This document shows positions 7,031 to 10,864 of a stretch of DNA of 10,864 nucleotides, piece by piece; position 1 is the stretch's first letter; each line of letters opens with the position of its first letter. The position numbers and the translations under genes are program-made. The notes under the pieces are model-generated. The model was given only the letters and a program-made list of their open reading frames with translations. It was not told the DNA's origin and searched no databases. Origin of the DNA: JBGPIK01 sp041484845. GTDB taxonomy: Bacteria > Desulfobacterota > Binatia > UBA9968. The stretch lies in contig JBGPIK010000221.1 of the NCBI GenBank assembly GCA_041484845.1, forward strand, positions 1 through 10,864. The letters run 5' to 3'.

Positions 7031-7045
7031 GCATAATCCGTGCCA
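7031..7045 (-). promoter_or_regulatory. Sigma-54-type promoter for the small exported protein gene
   Basis: On the minus strand it reads TGGCACG-GATT-ATGC: a perfect -24 box and a -12 box with one mismatch, GG and GC correctly spaced. The predicted start of transcription lies near 7019, about 50 bases before ATG 6968, a normal leader length. The upstream element at 7109-7136 ends 64 bases from the -24 box. Confidence 0.55.
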
Positions 7046-7108
7046 CGATTTGGCCGCTGACCGAATCTCCGAATGCTTGCGCGCGTACAATCAATGCAGG
7101 TTTTAGTT

Positions 7109-7136
7109 TTGTCAAAACTGAAAAAAAGAGCTGGGC
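7109..7136 (-). promoter_or_regulatory. Copy 2 of the shared 28-base upstream element
   Basis: On the plus strand it begins TTGTCAAAACTG, continues as an A-run, and ends GAGCTGGGC. It differs from the copy at 6200-6227 at four positions only, and is in the same orientation and at the same 64-base distance from its -24 box. Similarity fades quickly outside the block, apart from ATTTC a few bases further upstream, so it is not simply part of a larger duplication. Confidence 0.5.
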
Positions 7137-7327
7137 ATAATTTCATTTCTGAATTTCTTGCCAGCGCGGCTTCTTAAAGAATATAAGAACGATCAATGCC
7201 GCCGGAACTCAGACAAATTTGAAAACGTGTCGCACGTATCTTTCTATTCGGACTTTTAGATCTCGGCGGGAAGATAAGGAATCACGATCATCCGGTTTGT
7301 ACTCAACCTAAGCTTGACGAATCGCAA

Positions 7328-7423
7328 TCACCGATCGCTGTGCCCTCGCGGCGCCGGTGGCAATCTTGCTTTCGTCGTCCATCGTACGAGCGCCAATTTC
7401 GCGACAAGAGAATTACTCGTCAC
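7328..7423 (-). CDS. Possible 31-codon ORF after DUF2950
   Basis: AAGGAGG (7435-7429) stands five bases before GTG 7423, and the frame runs to TGA 7330-7328. The peptide would begin MTSNSLVAKLALVRWTTKAR and end PPAPRGHSDR, basic and without a transmembrane segment. The ribosome binding site is one of the strongest in the window and lies within ten bases of the DUF2950 stop, which favours translation as a third cistron. The short length and lack of recognised family leave it doubtful. Confidence 0.25.
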   Translation of the reverse strand: MTSNSLVAKLALVRWTTKARLPPAPRGHSDR

Positions 7424-7442
7424 TCGTGCCTCCTTCGCGCGG

Positions 7443-8408
7443 TCACGGTTTGGCTTCACTCCAAGTTGAATCCGGATTGTACTCTTTCATGCTTTGGGCA
7501 ATCGACACGGTATTCTTGCCCAAGTTTTTCTGAAACATTTTGCCCTCGTGATTGACGATGAAGGTCATCACGCCGGAGTTTCCGTACTCCGCAGGATAAG
7601 CGACCACGGCGAAGCCGCCGATCATCTTGCCTTTGACAAGATAACTATAGGCGCCGCCGGGCGCGTTCTGCCCTTGCGCCGTCAGGATCTTGTAATAATA
7701 GCCGTGATAAGGGATCGGCCTGTCGTTGCTCTTCTTGGCTGAATATCCCTCTGTCCTCGCGCGTGCCGCCAAAGGACCAAGCGGGCTCGGTTGCTCGCCA
7801 GCCTTTGTCTCCCAATAGAGGCCGTTTTTCTTTCCCGGGTCGCTCGCGAATTTCTGCGCATATTCCAGGAGTCCGCTCGTGTCCCGGCCTTTCATCGCGT
7901 ACTCACGCTGGGCATCGACGATGGCCAGACAACTTTGGATCGTGTAAAGCTCGTTCTCGCCGATCCTCCGGTTGAGGATCTCCTCTCTGCCTTTCGCCGT
8001 ATCGAATACCCACCTATCGCCTTTCTTCACGAGTGGAATTGGAAAGGGCCAATCGTTCTTGCCGATCATGACCACGGCCTTGTCTCTTTCTTGATCGAGA
8101 CGGTTCTTTTCATCGTAAGCCTTGAGAAACTGCGCGCGCCTTTGCCTATCGGCCACCGCGTCGCCCGAGAAGATCAATTCCTTTGCGCCGGGACCAAAGA
8201 TGGCCAACAGTTCCTTGTTGTCATCATGTTTTGCGGCGGCGATGACCGCTTTGACCGCCTCTTCAGCAGAGACAAAGCTCTTTTGCTGTGCCGCTGCTCC
8301 GAAGGACTTATGGGTAGACATGAGGCTAACCAATCCCAACACAACCACGGCAACGGGAATCCCAAAACGAACAGACTTGACTGCATTAAGCACATTAAGA
8401 AGTTTCAT
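7443..8408 (-). CDS. DUF2950 family exported protein
   Basis: A 321-residue protein of unknown function. It has a hydrophobic signal or anchor (PVAVVVLGLVSLMS, about residues 18-31) and probable cleavage near residue 38 (SFGA). Family marks include FVSAEEAVKAVIAAAKHDDN, LLAIFGPGAKELIFSGDAVAD, GKNDWPFPIPLVKKGDRWVF, DTAKGREEILNRRIGENELY, AQREYAMKGRD, PYHGYYYKILTAQGQNAPGG, GFAVVAYPAEYGNSGVMTF and VNHEGKMFQKNLG. The first third resembles small NTF2/lumazine-like stress domains in rhythm, but that is only an impression. ATG 8408 follows AAAGGAG. It starts 50 bases after the DUF3300 gene. The two families are repeatedly found side by side in Gram-negatives, so a shared envelope role is likely, though undefined. 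Confidence 0.92.
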   Translation of the reverse strand: MKLLNVLNAVKSVRFGIPVAVVVLGLVSLMSTHKSFGAAAQQKSFVSAEEAVKAVIAAAKHDDNKELLAIFGPGAKELIFSGDAVADRQRRAQFLKAYDEKNRLDQERDKAVVMIGKNDWPFPIPLVKKGDRWVFDTAKGREEILNRRIGENELYTIQSCLAIVDAQREYAMKGRDTSGLLEYAQKFASDPGKKNGLYWETKAGEQPSPLGPLAARARTEGYSAKKSNDRPIPYHGYYYKILTAQGQNAPGGAYSYLVKGKMIGGFAVVAYPAEYGNSGVMTFIVNHEGKMFQKNLGKNTVSIAQSMKEYNPDSTWSEAKP

Positions 8409-8458
8409 TTTTTTACTCCTTTAAAGAATCGTCAGCCATAACGATCGGGCGAACTCCG

Positions 8459-9691
8459 CTATCTGCGCCCCCCGCGGCCTCCGCCACCGAACCCGCCGGC
8501 TCTTCCCCCACCACCAAGACTGCCACGACTCGCGCTGCCGCGCTCGCTAGAATTCCTGGCGGAGCTGCCGCCACGATCGATACCTTGAAAAGCACCACCG
8601 CGATCCGTTGCGCCGCCGAACTGGCCCGCCCCACCGCGGTCCGCTGTCCCCGCACGGCTGCCACCGCCAAGTTGGCCTGCTCCGCGGTCGCCGAGGCCAC
8701 CGCCCTTGGTCGCTCCCGCGCGATCAGCGACGCCACCACGGGCAAGATCCGATCTCCCCTGTTCCGCCCGACCGCGAAATGCCTCCCGTGACTTAATTGC
8801 ATCGGAGCTACTTGCTCGGTTGAATTTTTGCGCTGTTCCCTGGTCGCGATAGGAGACCCCGTTGCGGTGACTCGGGTCGTGCTGCCAATTGCCTTGTCCG
8901 TTCGCCGGCAAATTGTGAATGTAATTCTGCCGGTTAATGTTTCGGTTGATGTCTATATTGCGGTTAATATCGATATCGACATGTCCGCCGTGCCAGTTGC
9001 ATCCGCCCCACGCGTAACCCCATGCCACGCCAAGGGCGACACCGGCCGTAAAGGAAAATAGCGCCGTTGTGGCGACGTATCCCGGCGGATAATAGTAGTA
9101 CGGCGGATAAGCGGGATACCACCACGGGCCGTAAACCACCGTTGGATTATAGGTCGGCACGTAAATGACCTGAGGAGCGGCGGGTTCAATTCGGATAATC
9201 TTTTCTTCCACGATCACCTTTTGCTCAATTGTAGTCTTTAGATTTCCTGCCGTCTGAGCCTTTGCACGCAAGCTCTGGATGGTATCTATGACGTCTTTCT
9301 GCTGTTCGAGGAAAGCATCTCCCAGCTTCTGCGTCCAGTCGAGCTTTTCGCTCATCATGGTAAGCACTTGGGGAAAGTTCACTAAGGACTTTACGCTCGG
9401 ATCCCAGCTCTGCTTCTCAAGCGCCACGGTCAGCGTATCGCCTTTCATATTCTTATTTTGCAGCGCAAATCGGTCAGCTTGTACGATTTCCAAAGGATAG
9501 GTGGAGGCCATTAAGATCTGCGAAATCAGAGAATCGGGATAAAGAGCGATGGGAGCCAAAAGCTGATCTAACTCTTCTTGCTTGAAGAGCGGTGGTTCTC
9601 CGGATTGCTGTGCAAAGGACCCCGGAGGTACGGCCATCACTAGACTCATCGTCCATATCAAAACGCGCGCGCAGAGTTGTCTGATTTTCAT
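8459..9691 (-). CDS. DUF3300 family exported protein with Gly/Arg/Ser-rich tail
   Basis: A 410-residue exported protein. The signal peptide covers about residues 1-27 (MKIRQLCARVLIWTMSLVMA then VPPGSFA). The DUF3300 domain starts near residue 38 with LFKQEELDQLLAPIALYPDS, then LISQILMASTYPLEIVQADR, WDPSVKSLVNFPQVLTMMSE and VIYVPTYNPTVVYGPWWYP. An aromatic stretch (PPYYYYPPGY) and a Gly/Ala-rich hydrophobic segment (about 208-230) follow. After CNWHGGH comes an Asp-Ile-Asn-Arg-Asn repeat. The last 110 residues are low complexity, rich in Gly, Arg, Ser and Asp, probably disordered. Function is unknown; family members are periplasmic or outer-membrane associated. I chose ATG 9691 because the signal peptide begins there and GAGGGG precedes it; the open frame to 9775 is leader. 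It is the first gene of a unit with DUF2950, served by a sigma-54-type element at 9959-9973. Confidence 0.92.
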   Translation of the reverse strand: MKIRQLCARVLIWTMSLVMAVPPGSFAQQSGEPPLFKQEELDQLLAPIALYPDSLISQILMASTYPLEIVQADRFALQNKNMKGDTLTVALEKQSWDPSVKSLVNFPQVLTMMSEKLDWTQKLGDAFLEQQKDVIDTIQSLRAKAQTAGNLKTTIEQKVIVEEKIIRIEPAAPQVIYVPTYNPTVVYGPWWYPAYPPYYYYPPGYVATTALFSFTAGVALGVAWGYAWGGCNWHGGHVDIDINRNIDINRNINRQNYIHNLPANGQGNWQHDPSHRNGVSYRDQGTAQKFNRASSSDAIKSREAFRGRAEQGRSDLARGGVADRAGATKGGGLGDRGAGQLGGGSRAGTADRGGAGQFGGATDRGGAFQGIDRGGSSARNSSERGSASRGSLGGGGRAGGFGGGGRGGRR

Positions 9692-9756
9692 GATCGCCCC
9701 TCTTTCTCTTCTCTGTCCCGTAAGTTGATGATCCTCTAGTGAGTATCGAGAGTCGG

Positions 9757-9782
9757 GTGAGGTAGGCGACCTCACTTTTTTT
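9757..9782 (+). terminator. Hairpin plus T-run: terminator on the plus strand or leader hairpin for DUF3300
   Basis: GTGAGGT (9757-9763), a five-base loop, and ACCTCAC (9769-9775) form a seven-pair stem. Seven T bases (9776-9782) follow on the plus strand, the form of an intrinsic terminator. Yet no plus-strand gene ends here. On the minus strand it lies in the DUF3300 leader, about 65 bases before the start, with the A-run leading in. It may block antisense transcription, or act as an operator or leader structure. Confidence 0.4.
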
Positions 9783-9958
9783 GCGCGTCGCCTGTGCCGC
9801 GCTTCAAGACCACGCTACCTTGTCCCAATAAATGACTCGCGCTAATACGCTCACGCCAACTCTTGCAATGAAAGCCGCCGTACTGCTTGTGGCTCTGAAG
9901 TCTTTACCGACGAAACAGTTTCAACGTATTAATTCTGCGCTGAGGTAAACCGTTGGAC

Positions 9959-9973
9959 GCAATCCATGTGCCA
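9959..9973 (-). promoter_or_regulatory. Consensus sigma-54 promoter upstream of DUF3300-DUF2950
   Basis: On the minus strand it reads TGGCAC-ATGGA-TTGC, an exact match to the TGGCAC-N5-TTGC core. It stands about 270 bases upstream of ATG 9691 with no other minus-strand gene between. The distance is longer than usual, which is the main doubt. A 32-base inverted repeat sits 62 bases further upstream. Confidence 0.55.
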
Positions 9974-10034
9974 CGCCGGCCGCTAGTGGGTGCTTGACGA
10001 AAAATACCGGACCTAAAACCCAGGCTTTATAGTT

Positions 10035-10066
10035 TCTGCGAAAATTAACCGCTCAGGCTTCGCAGA
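10035..10066. repeat. Inverted repeat at enhancer distance from the DUF3300 sigma-54 element
   Basis: TCTGCGAA (10035-10042) and TTCGCAGA (10059-10066) are perfect inverted copies with a 16-base spacer. The near edge is 62 bases from the -24 box at 9973, much like the 64 bases of the shared element at the other two promoters, but its sequence differs. It could be the binding site of another enhancer-binding protein. It has no T-run on either side, so it is unlikely to be a terminator. Confidence 0.35.
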
Positions 10067-10335
10067 CATGCAACAGAAAAAACTAAGGCAAGGCCATTTG
10101 TAATTCTTCGAACGGCTCCTTGCTTGTATTTTCCCACGCGATTGCGAACAGTTCTGACTAACTCTATCCCGGCTGCTTCGCGTGAGATCGCAGGATAATT
10201 TCCGTTTTCACGACCCCCCAAGTACTTGTTGGTTGCTATCCTTAATTCGATTGCCTCGCAAAACCCCGCGCTAGCGTTCGCAGCTACGTACTCAAGTTTG
10301 ACCGCACCGTGGCTCTGATGCGACTTTTTGATCAC
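10045..10335 (-). CDS. Doubtful ORF, 96 codons, GTG start
   Basis: An open frame from GTG 10335 to TAA 10045. It includes the stretch ISREAAGIELVRTVRNRVGK and a short hydrophobic segment near the end (NGLALVFSVACL). There is no good ribosome binding site, no recognised family, and it overlaps the next ORF by 44 bases. Its end lies inside the 10035-10066 inverted repeat. It may be non-coding sequence or debris next to the yifB remnant. Confidence 0.2.
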   Translation of the reverse strand: MIKKSHQSHGAVKLEYVAANASAGFCEAIELRIATNKYLGGRENGNYPAISREAAGIELVRTVRNRVGKYKQGAVRRITNGLALVFSVACLRSLSG

Positions 10336-10531
10336 CGCGCGTGGTAAGAAAATCGCCCGGGAAATCAGGGGGACTTACATCCGAAGTTTTCCACCTTGGG
10401 AATTTGCTATCGAATTCGACGTTTTCCTGTTTTGTAGCAGGAGCATAGTCGATATTGTCTCCCCCTAAAATTTTTTTCTGATCTGCTGTAATTTCAACTG
10501 TTTTCACACCTTCCACTTTCGTCTTGGACAC
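10292..10531 (-). CDS. Doubtful ORF, 79 codons, GTG start
   Basis: The product begins MSKTKVEGVKTVEITADQ and continues KKILGGDNIDYAPATKQ, a plausible soluble composition at first. The second half is less protein-like. The piece ITADQKKILGG faintly recalls the ending of amidohydrolases (...ILGGNAxRLF), but too weakly to name. No ribosome binding site precedes GTG 10531. The frame is open upstream to about 10595, into the yifB remnant on the other strand, so the ORF may be the 3' end of a gene broken at the same junction. Confidence 0.25.
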   Translation of the reverse strand: MSKTKVEGVKTVEITADQKKILGGDNIDYAPATKQENVEFDSKFPRWKTSDVSPPDFPGDFLTTRGDQKVASEPRCGQT

Positions 10532-10864
10532 GTTTTGGCCACGCGAATCTTGAGACAGAAGGAACCGAGGATTGCAAAAATCTCTGCCGTTTTACCTAGT
10601 CGTCGCCGCCATGAACCCCTGTTTGTGCGGCTTCCTAACCGACTCACAGAAAGAGTGCAACTGCACTCCATTGCAGATCCAACGTTATCGATCGAGAGTT
10701 TCCGGTCCTCTGCTTGATCGCATCGATATTCAACTTGAGGTTCCAGCGCTTCGCTATCAGGATCTCGCCAGCAAGGACGCCGGGGAACCGTCCACTATCA
10801 TTCGGCAGCGAGTTAACGCCGCGCGAACGATTCAGTTGAAACGTTTTGAGAAGACGAAAATACA
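10518..10864 (+). pseudogene. Decayed yifB/comM (Mg-chelatase-like AAA+ ATPase) remnant, running off the right edge
   Basis: From 10584 on, one plus frame reads LPFYLVVAAMNPCLCGF, LTDSQKECNCTPLQIQRY, then RSRVSGPLLDRIDIQLEVPA, and on to the window end without a stop. This is the ComM/YifB family: AAMNPCxCG, C-C-CTPxQIQRY and SGPLLDRIDI are diagnostic. ComM is a hexameric helicase that promotes branch migration in natural transformation. Upstream the match continues only in pieces in different frames: FVLD (10518-10529), FGHANLE (10534-10554) and RQKEPRIAKIS (10553-10585). These correspond to the family's LFLDELPEF...VLE-VLRQPLED...IS segment with small deletions. The Walker A region and everything before it are absent. 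Thus the gene is 5'-truncated and frameshifted. Whether the part beyond the right edge is whole cannot be seen. Confidence 0.75.

Larger units (their letters stand above)
6969..7442. other. Intergenic region between DUF2950 and the small exported protein gene
   Basis: This stretch of 474 bases contains a strong ribosome binding site and a 31-codon ORF right after the DUF2950 stop (7328-7423), the shared 28-base element (7109-7136) and the sigma-54-like promoter (7031-7045). Between 7137 and 7327 it is AT-richer and I see no gene, repeat or clear terminator. A TTGACA at 7110-7115 (minus strand) has no good -10 partner. Confidence 0.55.
9692..10044. other. Long leader/control region upstream of DUF3300
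   Basis: No credible gene is visible. It carries a sigma-54-type promoter at 9959-9973, which would give an untranslated leader of about 255 bases, and a stable hairpin at 9757-9775. The leader strand contains no ATG. A 26-codon plus-strand ORF from 9869 lacks a convincing ribosome binding site, so I leave it out. Confidence 0.55.

Noticed and set aside
7110..7115. TTGACA as a sigma-70 -35 box for the small exported protein gene
   Set aside because: No TATAAT-like -10 at 16-18 bases; the same bases lie in the shared upstream element, which has a better explanation with the sigma-54 box nearer the gene.
6200..7136. The two 28-base copies as ends of an insertion sequence or a MITE
   Set aside because: They are in direct, not inverted, orientation, have no target duplication or transposase, and enclose a normal gene.
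9869..9949. 26-codon plus-strand ORF starting MKAAVLLVALK
   Set aside because: No proper ribosome binding site, and it lies within the DUF3300 leader; chance expectation for this length is high.
1..10864. tRNA, rRNA, CRISPR array, transposase, phage integrase or attachment site
   Set aside because: No cloverleaf, regular spaced repeats or mobile-element protein motifs were seen on either strand.

Overview
The window comes from a Gram-negative bacterium: it encodes two outer-membrane channel proteins and at least five exported proteins with Sec-type signal peptides. The pairing of a DUF3300 protein with a DUF2950 protein is common in soil and sediment Proteobacteria, Acidobacteria and Desulfobacterota-like lineages. 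I cannot name the phylum. Nearly every credible gene is on the minus strand, so genes are read from high to low coordinates. The right-hand end is the remnant of a plus-strand yifB/comM gene.

Layout in transcription order (right to left): 10518-10864 holds a decayed yifB/comM fragment on the plus strand. 10045-10531 holds two weak minus-strand ORFs. 9692-10044 is a long leader region containing a very good sigma-54-type -24/-12 element and a hairpin. 9691-8459 is DUF3300 and 8408-7443 is DUF2950, forming a two-gene unit of exported proteins, perhaps followed by a 31-codon ORF. 6968-6537 is a small exported protein of unknown function behind its own sigma-54-like promoter. A 537-base gap carries the control region of the largest unit. 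That unit runs: outer-membrane channel protein (5999-5190), OprB-type porin (5152-3788), metallo-beta-lactamase-fold hydrolase (3614-2298), COG0523/CobW GTPase metallochaperone (2263-1244), a 25-codon ORF with an ATT start (1151-1074), and an anaerobic sulfatase maturase (1077 to beyond the left edge).

How the parts may work together (inference): the left unit combines outer-membrane uptake, a probably zinc-dependent hydrolase, a zinc-chaperone-type GTPase and a formylglycine-generating radical SAM enzyme. This would fit uptake and breakdown of a sulfated or otherwise esterified compound. A sulfatase should lie just beyond the left edge, since none is visible here.

The main discovery is in the non-coding DNA. 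A 28-base element with 24 identical positions, ungapped, occurs upstream of both the small exported protein (7109-7136) and the left unit (6200-6227). In both places it ends exactly 64 bases from a TGGCA(C/T)-type -24 box with correctly spaced -12 GC. This is the architecture of a bacterial enhancer-binding-protein site with a sigma-54 promoter. It predicts that the two units are co-regulated. A third, better sigma-54 element precedes DUF3300 and has a 32-base inverted repeat at nearly the same upstream distance.
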